Of a stretch of DNA of 5,964 bases, positions 1 through 5,964 are shown piece by piece. The position numbers and the translations under genes were made by a program. How positions within the stretch are numbered: the first letter of the stretch is position 1; every line of letters begins with the position of its first letter. Location of the stretch: contig JACPFH010000416.1 of assembly GCA_016183075.1 (NCBI GenBank), forward strand, positions 820-6,783, read 5' to 3'. The DNA comes from Deltaproteobacteria bacterium. GTDB taxonomy: Bacteria; Desulfobacterota; Binatia; UBA9968. The notes below the pieces were generated by a model. It searched no databases. It was not told the origin of the DNA and worked only from the letters and a program-made list of their open reading frames with translations.

Positions 1-315
1 GGTCACCGGGACAAGGTGATTCTTGTACAGGTCGGTCACGCGGTCAAGCATATGCCGGAGCTCCGGCGAGCCGGGCTGGTAGCGGTAGAAAAGCCGCTCG
101 CCCTCTTGCGCGATGAAAATGCCGTCCGCGCAAAGGCGGGCCACCACTTCTGCCGCTTGCGCCTCGCTGATGTAAAGCCTTTCGGCGATGGCCTCGAGGC
201 TCCATTTCTCCTCCGGGTTACCGCGCAAGAGCAGCAAGGCCTCCATCTGCGCGACAGAGTCGATTTTCTCGAGAATGAACTGCGCCACATCTTCCGGGAT
301 GATAGTCTTGCTCAT
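1..315 (-). CDS. Small winged-helix-like protein, function unknown (C-terminus beyond window)
   Basis: The reading frame starts at ATG 315-313 and stays open to the left edge (105 codons), so the C-terminus is missing. An in-frame TAG at 334-336 lies only six codons upstream, with no other start between, which fixes the ATG. The Shine-Dalgarno is weak (AGAG at 327-324, 8 nt spacing). The protein begins MSKTIIPEDVAQFILEKIDS and looks helical. Residues about 20-80 read like a winged helix: a helix, then the WSLEAIAERLYISEAQAAEV helix-turn-helix (38-57), a third helix ending ARLCADG (59-65), and a beta-wing with the FYRYQPGSPE stretch (76-85). Residues 86-100 form another helix. There is no signal peptide or membrane segment. 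The fold suggests a small DNA-binding or protein-binding regulator, but the fold class is inferred from pattern only and I cannot name a family. It lies on the same strand as the kinases but about 325 bp downstream of them, so it probably has its own promoter. Confidence 0.75.
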   Translation of the reverse strand, partial: MSKTIIPEDVAQFILEKIDSVAQMEALLLLRGNPEEKWSLEAIAERLYISEAQAAEVVARLCADGIFIAQEGERLFYRYQPGSPELRHMLDRVTDLYKNHLVPVT

Positions 316-441
316 GGCGAAATCTCTGCGCGCCTAGCTATCAAGGGTGCTGTCGGCATACCAGCAATTCAAAACCACGAACTAACCCTAATCCGGAAAT
401 CTTTTTCTGAGTAGTCAGACTCGGAACCGCTCCAAATAGCC

Positions 442-469
442 TCCTCGCCCTCCTTTTGGAGGGAGAGGA
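442..469. repeat. Palindrome 1 of the intergenic element
   Basis: Positions 442-453 pair with 458-469 in a 12-bp stem with one mismatch (G447 opposite A464) and a TTTT loop (454-457). The inner six pairs are CCCTCC/GGAGGG. It is not followed by a T-run on either strand, so it is not a standard terminator. It resembles the second palindrome (535-557) in inverted orientation, the arrangement typical of paired REP sequences. As RNA it could stabilise the 3' end of the kinase transcript. Confidence 0.7.
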
Positions 470-498
470 TTAAAGGTGAGGGTGGTGCGCATGGAATT

Positions 499-541
499 TG
501 CCCTCACCCTCGCCCTCTCTTGCCCTCACCCTCGCCCTCTC
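499..541. repeat. Tandem direct repeat, two copies of a 22-bp unit
   Basis: The 21 bases at 499-519, beginning TGCCCTCACCCTCGCCC, recur exactly at 521-541, separated by one T, so the period is 22 bp. The start of the first copy (CCCTCACC, 501-508) is also complementary to GGTGAGGG at 475-482, giving an additional 8-bp inverted repeat across an 18-nt loop. The duplication probably reflects slippage or unit gain inside the repeat element. Confidence 0.75.
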
Positions 542-557
542 CCGCGACGGGAGAGGG
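535..557. repeat. Palindrome 2 of the intergenic element
   Basis: CCCTCTCCCG (535-544) pairs perfectly with CGGGAGAGGG (548-557) around a CGA loop, a 10-bp GC-rich stem. No T-run follows on either strand. In the direction of the kinase operon this is the first strong hairpin after the stop codon (84 bp downstream). It could block 3' exonucleases or weakly terminate, as REP palindromes do. Confidence 0.75.
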
Positions 558-640
558 AAGTTGATCGTGTAGGGGCCAAAATTTATTTCGGATTAGGGCT
601 AACATTGCCGGAATGAGAGGGCTTAACGACCGGTCCAGGA

Positions 641-2311
641 TCAAATCGGGTGTGCAACTTTAGGCAAGTCTAATACCAAACCCCTCACCGTTTCCGCCGC
701 CAGAGGCTCAAGCGGAAAATAAAGATAAAACGTGCTGCCCCGCCCCACATCGCTCTCCACATGAATGTAGCCTCCATGGCTCGTCACGATCCCGTAGGCC
801 ACCGCGAGCCCAAGACCCGTCCCCTTGCCGGTATCCTTGGTCGTAAAGAACGGAACAAAGAGATGGCGCCGCACTTCCTCATCCATCCCCACCCCGGCGT
901 CGCCGACGCGGATGCATACATATTTCTCCCCTCGGGCGTCCGAAAACTTCGCCGACAAATCCTTTCCCTCAACCGCCTCCGTCTTCAAGAAAAGCGTGCC
1001 CCCCTCGGGCATGGCGTCGCGCGCGTTGATGCAAAGGTTGATCATGGCCTGATGGAACTGGTTGCGATCGGCACGCATGGAGGGGAGCGTTGAGTCTAAA
1101 TCCAGGGAGATCGTAATCTCTTTCGGAAACACCTGCGCCAACATCTCGGCTACGTCCCGCACCTCGCCGTTCACGTCGATCCCCTCAAAGGCAACCTCTG
1201 TCCTGCGGGCAAAAGTGAGAAGCTGATGAACCAGATGGCGGCCGCGTTCGCTGGCGGAACGGATCGCATCGACGCTCTCCGAACGCTCCGCCGAATCCAT
1301 TTCATCTTGCCCGAGGCGCGAAACATAGCCCAGGATGATTGCCAAGATATTGTTAAAACTGTGAGCCATGCCTCCTGCCAGCGTGCCGATGCTTTCCATC
1401 TTCTGCACCTGCCAGAGCTGCTCCTCGACCCTCTTTCGCTCCTTGACGGACTCGAGCAGATCGGCCGTGCGCTCGGCGACGCGGCCTTCCAGCTCCGCAT
1501 TAAGCGTTACCATCTCTTCTTCCACCCGCTTGCGCTCCGTCAGGTCGCGAGTGATTTCAGAGAAACCAACCAGATTGCCATGATCGTCCCGGAGAGCGGT
1601 CACAACCATATTGGCCCAGTACCGGGAGCCGTCCTTGCGGAAACGCCAGCTCTCTTGCTCATAGCGGCCTTGCTCGCGGGCGCACCGCAGCGCGTACGCG
1701 GGAACGTTCTTGGCTTGATCCTCAGGCGTGTAGAAGCGGGCGAAGGATTGCCCGATGATCTCCCCCAGTCGATAGCCCGTGATCCGTTCGGCGCCGACAT
1801 TCCACGTGATGACCCGGCCTTCCGTGTCCAGCATGACGACGGAGTAGTCCTGCAAACATTCAACCAGCAGGCGAAACCGTTCCTCGCTCTGGCGGAGAGC
1901 TTGATGCTTCAATCGCTCATTCATGTGGAACAGGTCGACAAACACCGAGACCTTGGATTTCAAGACCTCAGGGACAACCGGCTTGAAAAGGTAATCCACG
2001 GCCCCGCTGGATACCCCTTTGTGCACGTCCGACTCCAGGGTGTCCACTGCCGAGACGAAGATAATGGGGGTGTACCGAGACCGCTCGCGCTGGCGAATGA
2101 GCTGCGCTGTCTCAAATCCGTCCATCCCCGGCATCCGCACATCGAGCAGGATGAGGGCGAAGTCCTGGCGCAGCAAGCAGCGCAGGGCCTCCTGGCCGGA
2201 TTGAGCCTTGACGATCATGCGCCCGGGCCCGGCCAGGAGCGCCTCCATGGCCTTAAGGGTCCGCAAATCGTCGTCGACGATCAAGATGCTTGCCGTGGGC
2301 TCGGTCGTCAT
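641..2311 (-). CDS. REC-PAS-HisKA-HATPase sensor kinase (response regulator-sensor hybrid)
   Basis: A 556-residue cytoplasmic kinase with an N-terminal receiver. Start ATG 2311-2309 overlaps the stop of the upstream kinase as ATGA and follows GGAGGG by 10 nt; an in-frame ATG at 2419 would add 36 poorly conserved-looking residues inside the upstream gene and is less likely. Domains: receiver, about 7-125, with acidic pocket D13/D14, phospho-acceptor D57 (LLDVRMPGMDG), S87 and K110 (LFKP); helical linker; PAS, about 141-255, with a PAC-like end (GFSEITRDLTERKR); coiled coil, 256-300; HisKA, about 303-370, with H317; HATPase_c, about 410-533, with N-box N429, G1 DAGVGM (471-476), F-box FVPFFTTK and G2 GKGTGLGL (495-502). 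No membrane segment or signal peptide is seen, so it acts in the cytosol, probably receiving phosphate through D57 and signalling through its own kinase core. The residue after H317 is Ser instead of Asp/Glu, which may lower kinase activity. The PAS ligand and downstream target are unknown. Confidence 0.93.
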   Translation of the reverse strand: MTTEPTASILIVDDDLRTLKAMEALLAGPGRMIVKAQSGQEALRCLLRQDFALILLDVRMPGMDGFETAQLIRQRERSRYTPIIFVSAVDTLESDVHKGVSSGAVDYLFKPVVPEVLKSKVSVFVDLFHMNERLKHQALRQSEERFRLLVECLQDYSVVMLDTEGRVITWNVGAERITGYRLGEIIGQSFARFYTPEDQAKNVPAYALRCAREQGRYEQESWRFRKDGSRYWANMVVTALRDDHGNLVGFSEITRDLTERKRVEEEMVTLNAELEGRVAERTADLLESVKERKRVEEQLWQVQKMESIGTLAGGMAHSFNNILAIILGYVSRLGQDEMDSAERSESVDAIRSASERGRHLVHQLLTFARRTEVAFEGIDVNGEVRDVAEMLAQVFPKEITISLDLDSTLPSMRADRNQFHQAMINLCINARDAMPEGGTLFLKTEAVEGKDLSAKFSDARGEKYVCIRVGDAGVGMDEEVRRHLFVPFFTTKDTGKGTGLGLAVAYGIVTSHGGYIHVESDVGRGSTFYLYFPLEPLAAETVRGLVLDLPKVAHPI

Positions 2312-5300
2312 CGTCTGGCGGCCCTCCGCTTGCCGAAGAGCCAGATGCGCAGGAGCGCGAGCAGCTCCTCGGCGTTTACCGGCTTGGCGATGTAGTCGGA
2401 AGCGCCGGCTTCCAGGCACTTTTCCCGGTCGCCTTTCATCGCTTTCGCGGTGAGCGCGAGAATCGGCAGCAGCCTGTGCTCGGGAGTTTGGCGAATCAGC
2501 CGCATAGTCTCATAGCCGTCCATCTCCGGCATCATGATATCCATCAGCACCGCATCGAGATCCTGATCCTGCTCGAGCAGGGCAATAGCTTCCCTGCCGG
2601 TTTCGGCGCTCGCCACTTCCATCCCGTGGCCCTCGAGAAGGCTGGTCAAAGCAAAGATGTTGCGCACGTCGTCATCGACCACAAGGACCTTCTTGCCCGC
2701 GAGCGCCTCGTCGCTCCCGCGCAGCCGCTCCAGCATTTGTTGCTTGGCCGGAGGTAGCTGGCCCGTGACGAGATGGAGGAATAAGGAAGTCTCGTCCAGC
2801 AGCCGTTCCGGGGATTGGACCCCTTTGAGGACGATGCTCTCGGCCATCTCCAGCAGGCGAACCTCGTCCTCCTCGGTCAAGTCCTTGCCCGTGAATACGA
2901 CCACCGGCAGATCGCGCAGGTCGGACTCGTCGCGCATCCGCTCCAGCAGATCAAACCCTGAGATGTCCGGGAGCCGCAAATCCAGGACCATGCAGTCGAA
3001 CCGGCTCCCGCGCAAGGCTTCCCACGCCTCGGCGGCGGTGCCGGCCGTCGCGATTTCCACCTCATCGTGGCCGAGCAGCTCGACGATCGACTGGCGCTCG
3101 ACCTCGTCGTCTTCGACGACGAGAAGGTGCTTGCGGCGCGCCCGGGCATACTCCAACATGCGGTCGAAGCTCTTTTCCAGCTCGTCCGTGGTCGCCGGCT
3201 TGATCAGATAAGAGAAAGCCCCGTGCCCCAGCCCCTGCATCCGTTCTTCCTCGACCGTGATGATTTGCACCGGGATGTGTCTAGTGGCCGGGTCCTGTTT
3301 CAGGTGGCTCAACACCGTCCACCCGAGCATGTCCGCCAGGAAGATGTCCAGCGTGATCGCCACCGGGTTGTACTCACGGGCCAAGGAGCGGGCGAGGCCG
3401 CCCTGCGCGGTGACCACGCCTTTGAACCCCCTCTCCCGCACCAGGCCCAGCAGCACCCGGGCGTAATGCGGATCGTCCTCCACAATCAGAACCACCGGAT
3501 CGCCCGGCGCCACCGTTTCGCGGTCATCCGGGACCTCTTCCGGCTTGACCGCTTGCTGGACGATGAGCGGCGCTGGAAAGACCGTTGCGCCTTTCAAGGC
3601 CGTGCCTGCGGCCATGGCGGAGCCGGGGTAGGTCTCAGGCACGTACAACGTAAAGGTGCTGCCCTCGTTGGGCGCGCTGACCAGCCGGATCTCGCCGCCC
3701 AACAGCGCGGCGAGTTCTCGGCTGATGGCTAGACCGAGGCCGGTGCCGCCGTAGCGGCGGCTGGTGCCGGCGTCGGCCTGGTGGAAGGCTTCGAAGATGA
3801 GCTTCTGTTTGTCCAGGGGAATGCCGATGCCGGTATCGCTCACCTCGAAGGCGATTACCCTCGGTGCGCTCTTGAGCACGGCATGGTCCGGGCTCCAACC
3901 ACCGGAGGCTGCCTTGATGCGGAACGCCACGTGCCCATGCGAGGTGAACTTGAAGGCGTTGGAGAGCAGATTCTTCAAAACCTGCTGCAGGCGTTTGACG
4001 TCGGTGGTCAAGCTGCGCGGGAGCTCGGGGTCTATCTCGATGTGGAACGCCAGATTCCGGGCTTCCGCCACGTGGCGGAAACTCCGTTCCACTGCGTCGT
4101 GCACCCTCGCCAGGAAGACTTCGTCGGGTTCGACGGTGACCGTGCCGGACTCGATTTTGGACAGGTCGAGGATGTCGCTGATCAGATTCAGGAGATCGGC
4201 GCCGGCGGCGTGAATGTTCTTGGAGAACTCCACCTGTTTTGGGTTCAGATTGCCGTCGGCATTCTCGGCGAGCTGCTGGCCCAGGATCAAGATGCTGTTG
4301 AGCGGAGTGCGCAGTTCGTGCGACATATTGGCGAGAAATTCAGATTTATACTTGGAAGCGAGCGCCAGCTCCGCGGCCTTTTCCTCTAACGCATGCCGCG
4401 CCTGTTCGATCTCCTGGTTCTTGCGCTCGACCTCGGCGTTTTGCTCGGCGAGCTGTTTGGCCTTATTCGCCATTTCCTCGTTGGTCTGCTGCAACTCTTT
4501 TTGCTGCGTCTGGAGCTCGGTCGCCAGTTTCTGGGATTGCTGCAGCAACCCTTCCGTTCGCATCGTCGCCTCGATCGTGTTGAGCACGATGCCGATGCTT
4601 TCGGTCAATTGGGCGAGAAACGTCAGGTGGGTTGAAGTGAATTCCATCAGGGAGGCCAGCTCGATGACCGCCTTGGTCTCTCCCTCGAAGAGGACGGGAA
4701 GCACGATGAGGTTGCGGGGCGGCGCTTCGCCGAGACCGGAGCTGATCCGGACGTAATCGGGCGGAACATCCTTGAGCAAGACAGGGCGCTTCTCCACGGC
4801 GCATTGACCCACGAGGCCCACGCCCAAGGGCAATTCAGCCGCCACCTCCCGGGTTCCGCCGCCGGCATAACCGGCCAGCATGCTGAGGCTCGAGCCGTTG
4901 CCCGAGCCGAGCTGGTACACCGCGCCGTATTGGGCGTTAACCAGCGGCGCCAATTCGGAGAGCAGCATCCGGCCCACGGTCGTCAGATCGCGCTGCCCTT
5001 GCATCATCCGCGTGAACTTGGCCAGGTTGGTCTTGAGCCAGTCCTGCTCGGTGTTCTGGTCGGTCGTCGCGCGCAGGTTTTTGATCATCGCGTTGATGTT
5101 GTCCTTAAGCTCTGCGACCTCGCCGCGCGCGTCCACCTGGATCGAGCGCGTGAGATCGCCTTTGGTGACCGCGGTACCAACGTCGGCGATGGCCCGGACT
5201 TGCGTCGTGAGATTGGCAGCCAGCAGGTTGACGTTGTCCGTCAAATCTTTCCAGATGCCAGCCGCGCCCGGCACGTTGGCCTGGCCGCCCAGGCGACCTT

Positions 5301-5964
5301 CCACGCCCACCTCGCGGGCAACGGTCGTCACCTGCTCGGCAAAGATGGCCAATGTGTTGGTCATGCCGTTGATGGTCTCGGCCAGGGCCGCGACTTCGCC
5401 TTTGGCTTCGACCGTCAGCTTCTCTGTGAGGCTTCCCATAGCCACGTTGGTCACGACCTTGACGATGCCTCGGACCTGGGCCGTCAGGTTGCCGGCCATG
5501 AAGTTGACGTTGTCGGTCAAGTCCTTCCACGTGCCGCCGACTCCCGGAACCACGGCCTGGCCTCCCAGCTTGCCCTCCGTGCCCACCTCGCGCGCCACGC
5601 GCGTCACCTCGGCCGCAAAGGCGTTTAACTGGTCCACCATCGTGTTGATCGTGTCCTTGAGCTGCAGGATCTCGCCGCGCACGTCCACCGTGATCTTCTT
5701 GGAGAGGTCGCCCTTGGCGACGGCAATCGTCACATCGGCGATGTTGCGGACCTGGGCGGTCAGGTTGCCGGCCATGGAGTTGACGTTGTCGGTCAGTTCC
5801 TTCCAGACGCCGCTCACGCCTTTGACTTGCGCTTGGCCGCCCAGCTTCCCTTCCGTCCCTACTTCGCGCGCCACGCGGGTTACTTCGGAGGCGAACGCAT
5901 TCAACTGGTCCACCATCGTGTTGATGGTGTTCTTCAGCTCCAGGATCTCCCCACGCACCTCCAC
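2308..5964 (-). CDS. Poly-HAMP GAF hybrid histidine kinase with three receivers (N-terminus beyond window)
   Basis: The frame is open to the right edge and starts mid-repeat (VEVRGEIL), so the true N-terminus is outside; the visible 1218 residues end at TGA 2310-2308. Domains in visible numbering: HAMP-type repeats with a 92-residue period, 1-92, 93-184, 185-276 and a partial one to about 300; GAF, about 325-465; coiled coil, about 466-540; HisKA with H549 (NMSHELRTPLNS; codon 4320-4318); HATPase_c with N669 (LLSNAFKFT), G1 DTGIGI (710-715), FEAFHQAD and G2 GGTGLGL (739-745); then three receivers. REC1, about 823-936, has D873 and K922; REC2, about 945-1065, D995 and K1047; REC3, about 1091-1208, D1142 and K1194. 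All catalytic residues are present. The repeat-then-kinase layout matches fungal group III (Nik1/Os-1) osmosensing kinases and their bacterial relatives. No membrane segment is visible in this part, so the kinase is probably soluble, with HAMP stacks relaying a conformational signal. It is co-transcribed with the REC-PAS kinase. The signal sensed is unknown and no HPt domain is seen. Confidence 0.95.
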   Translation of the reverse strand: MEVRGEILELKNTINTMVDQLNAFASEVTRVAREVGTEGKLGGQAQVKGVSGVWKELTDNVNSMAGNLTAQVRNIADVTIAVAKGDLSKKITVDVRGEILQLKDTINTMVDQLNAFAAEVTRVAREVGTEGKLGGQAVVPGVGGTWKDLTDNVNFMAGNLTAQVRGIVKVVTNVAMGSLTEKLTVEAKGEVAALAETINGMTNTLAIFAEQVTTVAREVGVEGRLGGQANVPGAAGIWKDLTDNVNLLAANLTTQVRAIADVGTAVTKGDLTRSIQVDARGEVAELKDNINAMIKNLRATTDQNTEQDWLKTNLAKFTRMMQGQRDLTTVGRMLLSELAPLVNAQYGAVYQLGSGNGSSLSMLAGYAGGGTREVAAELPLGVGLVGQCAVEKRPVLLKDVPPDYVRISSGLGEAPPRNLIVLPVLFEGETKAVIELASLMEFTSTHLTFLAQLTESIGIVLNTIEATMRTEGLLQQSQKLATELQTQQKELQQTNEEMANKAKQLAEQNAEVERKNQEIEQARHALEEKAAELALASKYKSEFLANMSHELRTPLNSILILGQQLAENADGNLNPKQVEFSKNIHAAGADLLNLISDILDLSKIESGTVTVEPDEVFLARVHDAVERSFRHVAEARNLAFHIEIDPELPRSLTTDVKRLQQVLKNLLSNAFKFTSHGHVAFRIKAASGGWSPDHAVLKSAPRVIAFEVSDTGIGIPLDKQKLIFEAFHQADAGTSRRYGGTGLGLAISRELAALLGGEIRLVSAPNEGSTFTLYVPETYPGSAMAAGTALKGATVFPAPLIVQQAVKPEEVPDDRETVAPGDPVVLIVEDDPHYARVLLGLVRERGFKGVVTAQGGLARSLAREYNPVAITLDIFLADMLGWTVLSHLKQDPATRHIPVQIITVEEERMQGLGHGAFSYLIKPATTDELEKSFDRMLEYARARRKHLLVVEDDEVERQSIVELLGHDEVEIATAGTAAEAWEALRGSRFDCMVLDLRLPDISGFDLLERMRDESDLRDLPVVVFTGKDLTEEDEVRLLEMAESIVLKGVQSPERLLDETSLFLHLVTGQLPPAKQQMLERLRGSDEALAGKKVLVVDDDVRNIFALTSLLEGHGMEVASAETGREAIALLEQDQDLDAVLMDIMMPEMDGYETMRLIRQTPEHRLLPILALTAKAMKGDREKCLEAGASDYIAKPVNAEELLALLRIWLFGKRRAARR
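2322..2327 (-). promoter_or_regulatory. Shine-Dalgarno of the REC-PAS kinase, inside the upstream gene
   Basis: Read leftward, GGAGGG lies in the last codons of the large hybrid kinase, 10 nt before ATG 2311. Together with the ATGA stop-start overlap it decides the start codon and indicates translational coupling of the two kinases. Confidence 0.7.
5137..5964 (-). repeat. Three tandem 276-bp coding repeats (HAMP pairs)
   Basis: The units 5964-5689, 5688-5413 and 5412-5137 each encode exactly 92 residues with no indel, and a partial fourth follows from 5136 (VDARGEVAELKDNINAM). Each unit starts V(E/D)(V/A)(R/K)GE, carries TxVAREVGxEGxLGGQA, then WK(E/D)LTDNVN and NLT(A/T)QVR. This fits alternation of a canonical HAMP with a HAMP-like linker, as described for fungal Nik1 proteins. 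Copies 1 and 2 are closest (about 21 differences in 92 residues by eye); copy 3 is more diverged. The array continues off the right edge, so the total number of units is unknown. Confidence 0.85.

Larger units (their letters stand above)
386..598. mobile_element. MITE-like / REP-doublet element with terminal inverted repeats
   Basis: The 213-bp segment is bounded by a perfect 10-bp inverted repeat, CCCTAATCCG at 386-395 and CGGATTAGGG at 589-598. The match continues inward as AAAT (397-400, and its complement at 585-588) after one extra G on the left. The tetranucleotide CTAA sits directly outside both ends (382-385 and 599-602), as a 4-bp target-site duplication would. Inside are two strong hairpins in inverted orientation and a 22-bp tandem duplication, and no open reading frame of note. 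This organisation fits a non-autonomous transposon-derived repeat (MITE) or a REP doublet spread by a transposase acting in trans. The family cannot be named without the genome. The ends and the duplication are short enough that chance is not excluded. Confidence 0.5.
316..640. other. Intergenic region between kinase operon and winged-helix gene
   Basis: This gap contains no credible gene. Its middle (386-598) is a palindrome-rich repeat element, described separately. The 71 bp between that element and the winged-helix start (316-385) should contain the promoter of that gene if it has one. On the minus strand there is an A/T-rich patch around 370-380 (TTTTGAATTG read leftward), but I see no convincing -35/-10 pair or sigma-54 box. 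The 42 bp after the kinase stop (599-640) has no hairpin followed by a T-run, so no canonical rho-independent terminator is visible for the operon. Confidence 0.6.

Noticed and set aside
16..414. Plus-strand open frame (132 codons) over the left end
   Set aside because: The minus-strand frame here has a defined ATG, an upstream stop and a plausible winged-helix pattern. The plus-strand frame runs into the repeat element boundary and has no such support.
442..557. Hairpins as rho-independent terminators of the kinase operon
   Set aside because: The stems are strong but neither is followed by a T-run in either direction, and both belong to the repeat element.
475..557. CRISPR-like repeats
   Set aside because: There are only two directly abutting copies with no spacers and no cas genes; the pattern is a tandem duplication within a palindromic element.
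1226..2395. Long open frame on the plus strand (389 codons) opposite the REC-PAS kinase
   Set aside because: It lies fully antisense to a gene with unmistakable REC, PAS, HisKA and HATPase motifs. Its translation shows no domain pattern, and long antisense frames are expected in GC-rich genes with strong codon bias.
2312..2419. Upstream ATG at 2419 as the start of the REC-PAS kinase
   Set aside because: It would create a 112-bp overlap with the upstream kinase and add an Arg-rich extension before a receiver that already begins normally after MTTEPTASILIVDD. The ATG at 2311 has the better ribosome-binding site and the ATGA overlap.
3067..3732. Plus-strand open frame (221 codons) opposite the receiver domains
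   Set aside because: It has a His/Arg-rich translation without recognisable motifs and is antisense to well-conserved receiver and HATPase sequence.
4804..5628. Plus-strand open frame (274 codons) opposite the HAMP/GAF region
   Set aside because: It is antisense to the repeat array. Its apparent internal repetition simply mirrors the 276-bp coding repeats.

Overview
The window is a GC-rich stretch, probably from an environmental, likely Gram-negative bacterium. It is dominated by a leftward (minus-strand) two-component signalling locus. No marker gene fixes the taxon. Large soluble poly-HAMP hybrid kinases followed by REC-PAS kinases occur in Proteobacteria, Myxococcota, Acidobacteriota and relatives, and the CCCTCACCCTCGCCCTCTCCC-type intergenic palindrome is a style of repeat found in many such genomes.

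Layout from right to left, in the direction of transcription. (1) 5964-2308: the 3' part of a very large hybrid histidine kinase whose 5' end lies beyond the right edge. The visible 1218 residues contain three exact 92-residue HAMP-type repeats plus a partial fourth, then a GAF domain, a coiled coil, HisKA, HATPase_c and three receiver domains. (2) 2311-641: a 556-residue REC-PAS-HisKA-HATPase_c protein. Its ATG overlaps the stop of the first gene (ATGA) and has its own Shine-Dalgarno, so the two are almost certainly co-transcribed and translationally coupled. (3) 640-316: a non-coding gap that holds a compact, about 213-bp inverted-repeat-bounded, palindrome-rich element resembling a MITE or REP doublet. 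(4) 315-1: the start of a small winged-helix-like protein of unknown function that runs off the left edge.

The two kinases look like one signalling module. The poly-HAMP kinase (same repeat architecture as fungal group III/Nik1 kinases) would autophosphorylate on His549 and pass phosphate to one or more of its three receivers. The second protein carries a receiver that could be a further acceptor, plus its own PAS-kinase core. No HPt domain and no DNA-binding output are visible, so any relay must be completed elsewhere. Notable oddities are the Ser at the His+1 position of the second kinase (HSFNN instead of the usual HDFNN) and the non-coding element with terminal inverted repeats flanked by a possible 4-bp CTAA duplication.
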